From NCBI GenBank assembly GCA_037693485.1, contig CM075352.1, positions 22,564,001-22,628,000 on the forward strand: 64,000 nucleotides of DNA, read 5' to 3'. How positions within the stretch are numbered: the stretch's first letter is position 1; each line of letters begins with the position of its first letter. The translations under genes were made by a program, and so were the position numbers. This stretch comes from Kitagawia praeruptora (taxonomy: Eukaryota; Streptophyta; Magnoliopsida; Apiales; Apiaceae). Below are positions 9,353-18,765 of the stretch, piece after piece. The notes below the pieces were generated by a model. The model was not told the DNA's origin and searched no databases. It saw nothing but the letters and a program-made list of their open reading frames with translations.

Positions 9353-12300
9353 ATGGCGACTAAACCTTTCACTGTCTTTGGTCTACGTTTTGTGCCTAAC
9401 AACTATGCAGCGTTACTTGAGAACGACCGGGCTCCAGAGGCGTTCCATCTAATGCAAAATTTTCTTCAAGATTCTGAGATTGGGCAAGCGCTGGTTGAAC
9501 CGGCTACTCTATCTGCTTCCCAAGTTGTTAACTTCTGGCAAAATTCACGATATATAGAAGGAGGAGAGAATGGAACTCCGTCTATCATCTTCTCTCATGA
9601 AGAACAAGAGTTTGTAATCACTCCACAAACTGTTCGTGATGCCATGGATTTCGACACACATACTTCGTATGCTGTTGTTTCTGAGGAAAATCTGAGAGAG
9701 ATGCTAACAGAGATTGGGTACATGGAATCACTTGCCAAGCTGGGCAGTGTGAAGAGGCCAAATTTGAGAAAAGAGTGGAACTTTTTCTTTGATTGTATCA
9801 CCAGGACATTCCAGAAGAAGGTCACCAACTGGGATGCTATTCCAATGGACAGTCTGCAAATTGGGTATTCTCTACTCTATGGCAGTAATTTTGATTTTGG
9901 TAGATATATTTTAATGAATTTGGGTGATAAGTTGTCAGAGTCTACTACAGTTTACTTTGCTAGATTTTGTCAACTTCTGTTCAATGCATGTGTTCCTGGA
10001 TTAGTTGTTGATGAAGCTGATAAGATTCAACCTTTTCGAGTCACTAAGAGAATATTCTCTGATATGACTAACAAAGATGTTGGTAAGGACATACCTCCTT
10101 TCATATTGCCACTTGCTTTACAGAACTTTGTCAATCAACCACAAGATTCTCCATCACCAAACCATGAACCACATGAACCACATCAACCAGAACCACAATC
10201 TATGCCTGAACCTTTAGCCACTGATCGTACAGAAAACATCCCATCTCAACCTACTCAATCACCTGAGCCAATACCAACAACCACTGATCAACCCATATCA
10301 CCTCAAACACAAACAGAACCTCAAACACAACCTGACCAAATGACTACTGAACCAACAAACCCTGTCACTACCACTAATCCACAACCACCACCTAAGCCAA
10401 AAAGGAAGAAACATACTGCAGTCAACACCAAACATTCTAGGGCTAAACAGACAACTCCAAAGGCTGTTTATTCTAGAAGATTCATACAAAGGGCAAATAG
10501 ACCTTCACTACCATCAGTTGAGGAAAGTTCTAGTGAAAGTTCCAATGAAGATGCAGAACAGGTTGCAGTGCCTCAAGCTAAGCGGAGGAGGCTCATTCTT
10601 ACTGATTCTGATGATGAGCATGAAGTTGAAGCTCCAGAGGTGGTTTCCAAGCAAACACCTACTGTTGAGGTTGTAGAGAAGGTTGCTATATCTGCAGAGG
10701 TTGAAATACCTGCAAAGGATGATGCTCCTGTAAACACTGATTTACCTGCAGAGGATGACATGCCTGCAGAAAAGGGTCACAGAGATGTTTTTTCACCAGT
10801 AGATGATGTTCTTGATTCAGTTCTACAATTCTCTGATCCTATCTCATTTGCTGAAACTCCAATTTCTTTTAATCATGAAGCATCTACTCCACCACTCATG
10901 GAGGTTACACTTTCTATTGATACTGGTGTTGCTGATGGGCCTACTGTTGTTCTTGAAGACACTGTGGTTGCATCACACACTGAGTTGAACTCTGATGCCA
11001 ATCATGTTTCTGCTCATGGTGAGGAGGTTGATAAACCAGAAAAGGTTCTTTCTTCAGAGCAAACTCCAGTTGATAAAGGAAAACAGGTTGCTCAAGAGCT
11101 TATTTCTGCTCAAGAACCTATTGCTTCTGTTGCCTCTACTAGTGAGTCGATGAGTGATTCAGTTGAAGCTGAGAGTACAGGAATTGAACAACCACAAAAT
11201 CAGACTGATGGTCAGAAAACAGGTGAAAAACCAGATTTTGCTGGACCTTCTGCTAATGAGGTTGATGATGATTATTTGAAAAAGCAAACTGCTGATTGGT
11301 ACAAGTCAGATTGTATCTTTCCTCCTGGAAGAGCAGCTAATTTTCTACAGTCACATTCCTCAAAGATTTCAAATCCTGTAATCTTTACTTGTCTTCAAGG
11401 CACAGTGATTCAGATCAAGACTTTGAATCACAGATTTGATGAAAATCAGAAGGCAATTGTAGATCTTCGAACAGAAGTTGCTACTCATGAGGAGAAAGCT
11501 CAACTAGCTAATGCTAAGCTCTTTCAACAATTTGCTAAAGCTCAAACAAATATTAATGACAGACTGAGCACAGTTGAGCAGAATCAGATTTTACTAACTG
11601 AGAAGGTTGATTCCATTGCAAACTCTCTTGAGTTAATTACTTCTATTCTGATTCAAGATGGTGATGATGATGTCAAAAAGGGGGAGAGAATTGCTAAAAC
11701 CAAGTGTAAGCAAACTCAAACTCTGTCAAAGAAAGATCATCTTGATGATGAAGGTACCAATGCTGAGAAGGGCTTAAGAAATGCAAATTCTAGACAAGGA
11801 CATGGAAGGTCTTCAAGGTCAAAGCCGAATTTGGTGATAGATTCAAATACTCAGAATGCTTCTGGTTCAAAGCCAAAGGATTTGTCATTCTCTGACAATC
11901 CACAAACAGATGAAGAATTGGCTGCAAAATTATTTTGTGAAGAGAATGCTGAAGCTACACTTGAGGATATTCAAGCTGAAGAAAAGCTGTTGCAGAAAGA
12001 GCATTTAAAAGCTCAAAAGTCCAAGAAAGTGAAGAAAGTTGTTAAAGCTTCAGAGTCTGCAAGGCCTGTAATGAAAGGAATTGAAATCAAAGAAAAACTA
12101 TCTGGTATTGAAGAAGAAGAAGAAGATACTGGAAAGGTGGTGAGAAAGTCTTCTCTTGATGCAAAGTTGAAATTAAAAGGGAAAATTGGTAAAGAGAGCA
12201 AGGGCAAAATGATAGTTACAACCTCTGTTGCTACACAAGTTGTACAGACTCAAAGTAAACTCTTACCTGGTTTTTCAAGGCCAAAGATTCCAGTGCAAGA

Positions 12301-12928
12301 AGAAGCAGGAGTGACTGGTGGATATCAACATAATGTTGCATGTTCAGGAAAGCCACCAGGCAGGAATACTTCTGGCTTAGGTTCAAGAAGAGATTTGAGG
12401 GTTAGTAACAGTCCAAGAGATCCCTCTGCACTTGTATCTCTTGGTTCTGGTATAACTCAAGAAAATCTAGACAAGTTGGAGTCAGTTCAGGTAGTTCATC
12501 AAAGGAGCTTAGACATTCACTTTCTACTATACTTTATGGTAGATGGGTCAGTATATAGAGTGAATGAAGAAGCAATCAAACTAAAATTATTTGAGGAACT
12601 TCAGTATGTCTTGCATATCTTCAGAGTTAGAAATCAAAGAACACAGCTTATTGCTAATTCTATAAGGGAGTATATGCAGAAAGCTAAAGTTGCTACAGGA
12701 ACAAAGTCTGCTGAAAAGTATGTTCCTAAGTACAGAGACTGGAATGGGAATCTGATTGAAATGCAGAAAGGAACTACAAAGCTGAAGACTGATCTTGGAA
12801 TTACAGTTCTAGATTTTAATGTAAAGTCTGAAGAAGTGAAGTTTATCAGATTGGGAAATGAAATGAGAAGAAACAAGATCTATGATCTCAGAGCTGCTAT
12901 TTTTCAAACTGATGAGAATGATCCATAA
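9353..12928 (+). CDS. SIRE third ORF (env-position accessory protein), about 1,191 aa
   Basis: This occupies the place of the env-like gene of SIRE elements. The ATG at 9353 has excellent context (TCAATGGCG) and opens MATKPFTVFGLRF; an ATG 27 codons upstream in the same frame (9272) is weaker. The N-terminal ~240 residues look like a folded domain. Next comes a Pro/Gln/Thr-rich region (about 265-345), then basic clusters (PKPKRKKH, QAKRRRL) beside acidic patches, and an acidic repeat-like stretch. A heptad-type coiled-coil segment follows at about 690-770, then a Lys/Glu-rich tail. I see no signal peptide, no clear membrane segment and no cleavage motif, so an envelope role is not supported. 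The TAA at 12926 is followed in frame by 34 open codons, which suggests a recent nonsense change. Its function is unknown. Confidence 0.8.
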   Translation: MATKPFTVFGLRFVPNNYAALLENDRAPEAFHLMQNFLQDSEIGQALVEPATLSASQVVNFWQNSRYIEGGENGTPSIIFSHEEQEFVITPQTVRDAMDFDTHTSYAVVSEENLREMLTEIGYMESLAKLGSVKRPNLRKEWNFFFDCITRTFQKKVTNWDAIPMDSLQIGYSLLYGSNFDFGRYILMNLGDKLSESTTVYFARFCQLLFNACVPGLVVDEADKIQPFRVTKRIFSDMTNKDVGKDIPPFILPLALQNFVNQPQDSPSPNHEPHEPHQPEPQSMPEPLATDRTENIPSQPTQSPEPIPTTTDQPISPQTQTEPQTQPDQMTTEPTNPVTTTNPQPPPKPKRKKHTAVNTKHSRAKQTTPKAVYSRRFIQRANRPSLPSVEESSSESSNEDAEQVAVPQAKRRRLILTDSDDEHEVEAPEVVSKQTPTVEVVEKVAISAEVEIPAKDDAPVNTDLPAEDDMPAEKGHRDVFSPVDDVLDSVLQFSDPISFAETPISFNHEASTPPLMEVTLSIDTGVADGPTVVLEDTVVASHTELNSDANHVSAHGEEVDKPEKVLSSEQTPVDKGKQVAQELISAQEPIASVASTSESMSDSVEAESTGIEQPQNQTDGQKTGEKPDFAGPSANEVDDDYLKKQTADWYKSDCIFPPGRAANFLQSHSSKISNPVIFTCLQGTVIQIKTLNHRFDENQKAIVDLRTEVATHEEKAQLANAKLFQQFAKAQTNINDRLSTVEQNQILLTEKVDSIANSLELITSILIQDGDDDVKKGERIAKTKCKQTQTLSKKDHLDDEGTNAEKGLRNANSRQGHGRSSRSKPNLVIDSNTQNASGSKPKDLSFSDNPQTDEELAAKLFCEENAEATLEDIQAEEKLLQKEHLKAQKSKKVKKVVKASESARPVMKGIEIKEKLSGIEEEEEDTGKVVRKSSLDAKLKLKGKIGKESKGKMIVTTSVATQVVQTQSKLLPGFSRPKIPVQEEAGVTGGYQHNVACSGKPPGRNTSGLGSRRDLRVSNSPRDPSALVSLGSGITQENLDKLESVQVVHQRSLDIHFLLYFMVDGSVYRVNEEAIKLKLFEELQYVLHIFRVRNQRTQLIANSIREYMQKAKVATGTKSAEKYVPKYRDWNGNLIEMQKGTTKLKTDLGITVLDFNVKSEEVKFIRLGNEMRRNKIYDLRAAIFQTDENDP

Positions 12929-13033
12929 TTAAGAGAGATCAAGCAAGCTATGGAGATTGAACTTGAAAATGCTGAAAGGAGATTGTTGATTGATTATCTC
13001 AGAACAACTCCAGATCTTGAGGAGGTTAGGTAG
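12929..13033 (+). pseudogene. In-frame extension of the SIRE third ORF beyond a nonsense codon
   Basis: After TAA 12926-12928 the same frame stays open for 34 codons to TAG 13031-13033 and reads as a charged, helical tail (LREIKQAMEIELENAERR and onward). Its composition continues that of the ORF. A single G to T change (GAA to TAA) would explain the stop. It could alternatively be a suppressed stop. Confidence 0.55.
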
Positions 13034-13171
13034 ACAGAATTTGTAAGTAATTCGTATTTTCTGTAAATTTTGCTAAGTCAAGTTTAAACTCTGATTATAT
13101 GTTAAACACTGTGTTTTTATTTGTTAGTTTTGACATCATCAATTATTGTGAACTTGTACATTTTTCTAATG

Positions 13172-13187
13172 AACAAGTTGGGGGAGA
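13172..13187 (+). other. Polypurine tract of the SIRE element
   Basis: AACAAGTTGGGGGAGA lies immediately before the 3' LTR (TG at 13189). It is the expected plus-strand primer for copia elements. Confidence 0.85.
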
Positions 13188-13188
13188 T

Positions 13189-13795
13189 TGTTAAATATAA
13201 TTGATGTGTTTTAATGTCAGTGTTTAAGTGTTACAGGTAAAGAGAGTTTAACTTGTTATTGAAAGCAGTTGTAACAGAGTTTGAGTATACGCTGATTGCT
13301 GGAAGCGCAAACGCTGACAGAGGAAAGCGTAAACACTGATAGCTGAATACATGGAAGCGCAAACACTGTTAGCATAGAGAGAACAGAGTTTGCTAAAGTT
13401 TGTCTACTGGGAGCGTCTACAAGTCAACAGAGTTTGAAGATTAATTTAATATTAATATGGAAGCGATATCTTTGAAGATTGGATAGCTGTCAAAGAGATT
13501 GAGTTGACTTAGAAGACGTGTAGCAATCGTAATTGATATCAATTGTATAGCTTAATTTTAGGAGAATCAATTTACGATTGTACGTAGCTGTATATCTTAT
13601 AAATACAGTTAGGTTAACCCTAGAAGGGTATCCATCGTGAACGAATATCATTCTTGTAACCTAAGCAGCTCTCTGTGATACTTTACATCACCGAGAGAGG
13701 AATTATTTATTCCAAACAGTTTTAAAAGTTAAAACGTGTGTTCTTGTTACTTATTCATACAGTAATTGATTATATTTTGTGTATTCGACCTAACA
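13189..13795 (+). repeat. 3' LTR of the SIRE copia element
   Basis: It is 607 bp and aligns end to end with 1117-1723, with one difference noticed (T for A in the GGAATTATT(A/T)ATTCC stretch). It is followed by the right target duplication TGTTA at 13796-13800. Confidence 0.95.
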
Positions 13796-14421
13796 TGTTA
13801 ACATTCTTGGTATAAATGATTATGAGTTTGCTGGCCTTATTGTCTACGAAGACTTAACCAACCGGAGGGACATACATGTGCACTACAAACAAAGGGGCTA
13901 GAAGGGGCTTGGAGATGATAAATGATAATCGGAGTTTTTTTTGCTCTATTGCTTTATATCGTTTATAAACATAGCTGCAACTCGGATACACAGACTACCG
14001 CATCATCCAACCAATGTTCAATTATCATGAATTTATCGTGAACAAGTGTAGCAAACATTACTTCACTTGGTGTAATCTAGAGTATACCCGTAATTTGCAC
14101 GGACTACAAATCTAGTTTTATCATAAAACGTAATTAGAAATTGGTAATCGACAATAATGTAAAATAATTCATTCATAAAATTAGTTATATCTCGAACTTT
14201 GATAATTTTATATCCTAATTTTGTAGGAGAAAACAATCTTTCATTACCATAACATAATAAATAGTTAAATTTAAATTTCTTTTAATTTATATTGATATCC
14301 AAAAATATAGAATAAAGTATTGTTATTAAATAAAATGTTACATCAATTAAATGTATATAACCAAACATTCGTATAGAATCAAAACTCAACAAAACAATGA
14401 TGTCCGGGTATTTATATATAA
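13796..14421. other. Right flank of the SIRE insertion with a plus-strand Helitron-like 3' end
   Basis: No intact gene. At 14088-14115 an imperfect hairpin (CCCGT...CACGG) is followed within about 15 bases by CTAG and T (14112-14116), the layout of a Helitron 3' end on the plus strand. The matching 5' end is not identified; the copia element may sit inside this Helitron. The rest is AT-rich with no recognisable content. Confidence 0.35.
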
Positions 14422-15026
14422 CTAGCTTCATTATCCGTGCAAGGCACGAGATATTCTAGCTTTATTGCGAGATTTTGCTTTTTAATAGTTAAGACCATGA
14501 ATATTCTTCAATTTGTTACAATATTATCTAAATATAGATTAACTTACTCTATTTTCAAGTGCTCTCACTTTCTAACTGTGTCCAAAAAATTCTAATATCC
14601 AATCATTAGTCATCTAATTCAATGATTTTAGTTATAAATTTTAATTCATCATATTTAGAACTGAGATGTCAAAGTTTCAATTATGGACAATGTGAAAATT
14701 AACTAACGTTTTCATGGCACTGACTTTAGGGGAATTCTAGAGTAAAATCATAGGAAATTGGAAGGTATAAATGTGAAATGATATTAAATAAAATGTGAAA
14801 TATTGCAATATTTTAGATTTTAGTAGTTCGATTTTGTTATGGTTAACATTTTTCAATTTGTAGCGGTGTCGCCTAAATATGGCTTAGCAAACTCTCTTCC
14901 CGAGAGCTTCATTTTCAACATGAGATCTCTCTAAGATTTATAATATCTGCTAAGATAGTCATCTAATTCAATGTTTTCAGCTGTGAATTTGAATCTACTT
15001 TATTCAGACCTGAGAATTTAAATCTG

Positions 15027-15028
<2 letters not shown>
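14422..15028 (-). mobile_element. Probable Helitron fragment, 3' end at 14422 (minus strand), with a diverged internal duplication
   Basis: CTAG at 14422-14425 followed by CGTGC-AAG-GCACG (14436-14448) is a Helitron 3' terminus read on the minus strand. Inside, 14507-14690 and 14843-15020 are diverged direct copies: both have a TTCAATTTG start, a CTAAATATxG core and GTCATCTAATTCAATG followed by a similar tail. No coding sequence is seen. The 5' end may lie near the microsatellite that follows. Confidence 0.4.
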
Positions 15029-15098
<70 letters not shown>

Positions 15099-15114
15099 TA
15101 TATATATATATATA
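15029..15114. repeat. TA microsatellite
   Basis: (TA)n runs for about 67 bases, is broken once by GCC, and resumes for 17 bases. It is a probable length-variable site and may mark a Helitron border. Confidence 0.95.
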
Positions 15115-15119
15115 AAATT

Positions 15120-15850
15120 AAGTGTTATAGGGAGATTTTGGTATAACAATGTTTTTGGAGGTTGCTGGATTTATGGAGCAAAATACGGATATTTTGCTAC
15201 AAGAAGAATTAAGATTAGGGTTTGTGTATATAGATGTGGCTGAGCTTGCATGATAGGTGATTTTCAGGGATGAACTGTTTCTCTTCCGTATCAAGGTGCC
15301 TACGTACCCTATTTATAGGGATCAAGCCGTACGTAGTTCTTGGGAGAACAAGTTACCTAGACGGGCTAGGGTTTTTAGGAGATAAGTCATGGCCCAAGCC
15401 CACTTGTTTAGGACTGATGTGGCAATGAGTCACCAATTCTATCCATGATCCATGGCCTAAAGAAGGAAACCGATGGTCTCGCATGGTTAGAGTCAAGGCC
15501 TCTCAAGCGAGGCGAGAAGAGAAGCAGCACGGACTTAGCATGCGACCTCGAGGGGTCGAGTCATGCGAAGCGGTCCCAAAGGTATAAATACTCATATGAC
15601 CTCGAGGGATCTAGCTATGAGCCTTCTATTAGAGAGTGAGATAGCGATCTCGTCTTTAGCTTGTAGAAACGATCCCAGAGAGGGATATGTCAACGAGGCG
15701 ATCCCTTATAGTTAGTGAGGTGGCCCTTTAGTTATGCTGGGCTGATTCCATTAATGAGCTTTAGTGACCCAATTGCTATCTTCGAAGCCTATTGTAGATA
15801 ATGAACCAGTAATTAAGCTAATTAAATCATGATAATTATTATGCCAGATT
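15120..15850 (-). repeat. Reversed Tat-like LTR fragment
   Basis: Read on the minus strand, 15290-15335 gives an ACTACGTACGGCTTGATCCC-type string followed by a GTACGTAGGCACC-type string, matching the end region of the Tat LTR at 35985-36020. Its left part (TTTGGTATAACA, GGAGGTTGCTGGA) also matches the second reversed LTR at 16495-16530. The right part has GACCTCGAGGG repeats and no gene. Borders are approximate. Confidence 0.5.
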
Positions 15851-16012
15851 TGGGCATAACATTAAGTTATATGGAGACCAACATGTTTAGTGGAGATCAG
15901 AGACCATATATCAATCAAAACATTGTAAAAACTTATTCATTGAAAATCATGTTTTATGAAAATCACTACTTCATTTATTTCATTGAAAATCTTGGAAATC
16001 ATATAGGTTTTA
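15851..16012. other. AT-rich flank before the split chromovirus-type LTR
   Basis: Short non-coding stretch with ATTCATTGAAAATCAT-like internal repetition. It ends in TTTTA (16008-16012), the candidate left target duplication of the LTR starting at 16013. Confidence 0.4.
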
Positions 16013-16178
16013 TGTAACGACCGGAAAAAATTTCGTGTAATTTATTATACTAAAATGTATTTTTAGTTGATTTTATGGTGTTTTAGTTTATTTTTAATGC
16101 ATTTAAATGCGTTATAATTTTTATTAAATAGGAAAATTATCCCATACATGTTATGTGACTTCTGTGTAGCATAGATTA

Positions 16179-16477
16179 TGATATGGGTTGAAAATAAGCC
16201 ATAAAGACACATTTAATGTAGCATTAATTAGACCCAATATGGTCCAAACGTGGGGACCACCAGATGGGCCCAAACCCTATTTATGATATTAATTTCATAA
16301 TTAATATTAAGGGTAATATAACCAGCTCAGCAATAAGAGTCAAATAAGGATATTACTCCTGCCTGACTTAGCCCCCAAGGCACCTACTTCAACAAGGAAA
16401 CTGATTCCTACAAGGAAGGAGTCTAGAACCTTCCTCAAGACGGTGGCTTGCCCACCAAGTATCCGAATCCTACCATA
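16179..16477 (+). repeat. Left part of the Tat 5' LTR
   Basis: It matches the first 300 bases of the 3' LTR (35544-35842) with roughly ten differences by eye, then stops matching after TACCATA. The following sequence begins with a reversed LTR-like TGTTAACGG. Confidence 0.85.
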
Positions 16478-17050
16478 TTGTTAACGGATGAATTTGGTGA
16501 TAACAAATTTCGGAGGTTGCTGGAATAACGAATTATGAAAATAGGGGAATTTGGGATTTTGAATGTTTGGGGCTGGACTTGAGAGGTTTCTCGACTTGTT
16601 AGATGTATCGGATCCTTTTCCAAGATGCCTACGTACCTTATATTTATAAGGATCAAGCCAACGCAGTTCTGTGAAATTGATTTGTGTCTATCCCTTAGAG
16701 ACTTTAGGGATAAACTTCGTTAATCTGGGTAATTACTGATTTTATCTGATTTAATCTTATCGTTGTGATATCTTCCTGATTTGAAGAATATCGTTTGAAG
16801 ATATTTTCCGTTATTGATTTGATTGAGATTGATTCTTTCCACGTTTCAGGGAGAGGATAAAACTTAGCGATTAAGTTATAATTATTAATCTGAATTAATA
16901 ATTAATAATATTGGAAATTTGGGAGATATTAGAGGCAACCGAAAATATGGCGTAACAACTACCCCCCAGTTCTTCACTGTAGCTTGCTGCAATAGAGAAC
17001 TAAGCATGCTTCGATCTTCCAAATTTCCTGAGTCACTGAAACAACTTGGA

Positions 17051-17556
17051 ACACCCTCCTCCCGGGAGGTCGTATTCATTTCTCTAAAAACACCCTCCTC
17101 TCGGGAGGTCGTATTCGTAAAGATTGCGCCTTGATAATTCAGAATACCCTCCTCTCGGGAGGTCGTATCCTCATTCTAGAAATACCCTCCTCTTGGGAGG
17201 TCATATTCCCAAAGTCGAACCTTGATGAGGCGCCAGAAGTACAGACATCCCCCCTAAAGTACGGTTTTTGCAAGGATTTAATTATCGGGATACCCTCCTC
17301 TCGGGAGGTCATATCCAATATTCCAGAAACACTCTCCTCCCAGGAGATCATGTTCCTGAAAATCATCGTACCTTGATGAGGCACCGGAAGTACGGACATC
17401 CCCCCCGGAAGTACGTTTGTTGCAAGGATTTAATTATCGGGTGATACCCTCCTCTCGGGAGGTCATATCCAAATTCCAGAAACATTCTCCTCCCGGGAGA
17501 TAATGTTCCTGAAAATCGTTATAATTTACTAAGACTCTCCTTAGAGGAGATCATCT
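17051..17556. repeat. Tandem array of quasi-palindromic CCTCCTC(T/C)CGGGAGG units
   Basis: About nine copies of a hairpin-forming core are seen (near 17054, 17090, 17149, 17186, 17292, 17333, 17446, 17487 and 17535), each followed by a (T/A)CxTxTTCC-like tail. A larger unit of about 152 bases, marked by CCTTGATGAGGC(G/A)CC, is repeated at about 17219 and 17371. Confidence 0.9.
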
Positions 17557-17577
17557 TTCAAAATATTACTTTCATGA

Positions 17578-18075
17578 AAATAGGGTCTTCCAAAATAGTC
17601 AACTCTTCGAACAAGAGCCTTCCAAAATATAAAGATTACCCATGCAAAGGAGGACCTTCCAAAATAATAAACTATTCAAATTAGAGTCTTCCAAAATATT
17701 ACACCTACAAATGAGGGTCTTCCAAAGTAATAAACTCTTCGAATAATAGCCCTTCAAAATTTATCCCTATAAAAGAGGGTCTTCCAAAATATTACCCATA
17801 CAAACGAGGGCCTTCCAAAATAATAAACTCTTCAAATAAGAGCCTTCCAAAATAATAAACTCTTCGAATAAGAGCCTTCCAAAATATTACCAATGCAAAG
17901 GAGGGCCTTCTAAAATAATAAACTTTTCGAATAAGAGCCTTCAAAATTTATCCCTAGAAAAGAGGGTCTTCCAAAATATTACCCCTACAAAGGAGGACCT
18001 TCCAAAATATTAACCACACAAAAGATGGTCTTCTAAAATAATAAACTCTTCAAGTAAGAGTCCTTCAAAATCATG
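17578..18075. repeat. Tandem array of CTTCCAAAATA units
   Basis: About fifteen or more copies of (T/C)CTTCCAAAATA occur at 25-35 base spacing. Units ending AATAAACTCTTCGAATAAGAG alternate with units ending TTACCC(A/C)TACAAA(C/G)GAGGG. No coding frame is preserved. Confidence 0.9.
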
Positions 18076-18765
18076 TAGCACGAAGATAATACCTAAAATC
18101 TTGAAAATCTTCACAATTCAAATTCTGCCCAGATCTGTTTTTGGCGTTTTTGACCTTCTAAACGATTTTTACTGGAAAAACACAAAACACGAAAGTTGTA
18201 GATAACGAAAATATCTTTCCGATGATATATGGTTCATAAAAAACGGACTTATAACGAATCGGGAATCAAATAAAACGTCTGCTGATCTGCTTCTCGATGC
18301 TGAAAAAACGAGATCTGATTGTATTTTGTGATTTCGAGAATAGATCGAGATATAATCTGAGAAAACTCAAAGAACGAAAGTTATAGGCAATTTAACAAGC
18401 TTTCCGAATCATTAAAAATCATCAAAATCCGACATGTATTGAATTTACTACGAATTTTATAAGATAACTAACTTGTATGAACAAAATCATAACAAAACTT
18501 ATCTTAATTCGGAATAGATTAGCTCCTCCATTAAAGCAGCTCCAGATCCATAATAACCCATGCGTATTAACTATTAAGTTATGTTAGTTTAGTTCTCCAT
18601 GCATGTAAAGTAGTTTTACATGTACAATGTTAATTTATGTGTATATTTGTATGTTAAAAAGTGGAAAAGTTTGGGAACCTTTTTGCAGTTTAAGCATCTA
18701 ACCTGAATTAGTCCCGTGTACCACATTGGACTTTTAAGGCCTATTCAATTTCCTTTTAATTATAA

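Larger units (their letters stand above)
1117..13795 (+). mobile_element. Complete Ty1/copia retrotransposon, SIRE (Maximus) lineage, 12.7 kb
   Basis: Two 607-bp direct repeats (1117-1723 and 13189-13795) begin TGTTA and end TAACA. They are flanked by TGTTA at 1112-1116 and 13796-13800, a 5-bp target duplication. A primer site matching initiator tRNA-Met follows the 5' LTR and a polypurine tract precedes the 3' LTR. The internal order is gag, then pol with protease, integrase, RT and RNase H (the copia order), then a 1.9-kb spacer and a third very long ORF. A large extra ORF 3' of pol is characteristic of the SIRE lineage. Only one LTR difference was found by eye (ATTATTAATTCC versus ATTATTTATTCC), so the insertion is recent. 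Confidence 0.95.
16479..18765 (-). repeat. Reversed Tat-like LTR and untranslated region with two tandem-repeat arrays
   Basis: Its left end (TGTTAACGGATG at 16479) and the GATGCCTACGTACC motif near 16623 match, in reverse, Tat LTR ends, and it resembles 15120-15335. It continues into two tandem arrays (17051-17556 and 17578-18075) and then into 700 bases with a partly repeated ACGAAAGTT(G/A)TAG motif (18189 and 18374). No coding sequence is seen and no right partner LTR was identified. Confidence 0.5.

Noticed and set aside
13172..13190. LTR start placed one base earlier (13188)
   Set aside because: The base before TG differs from the 5' copy (A at 1116, T at 13188), so TG at 13189 is the shared border.
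17051..18075. Possible CRISPR-like array
   Set aside because: Spacers are not unique, units are diverged palindromic tandem repeats in a plant LTR, and no cas genes exist.
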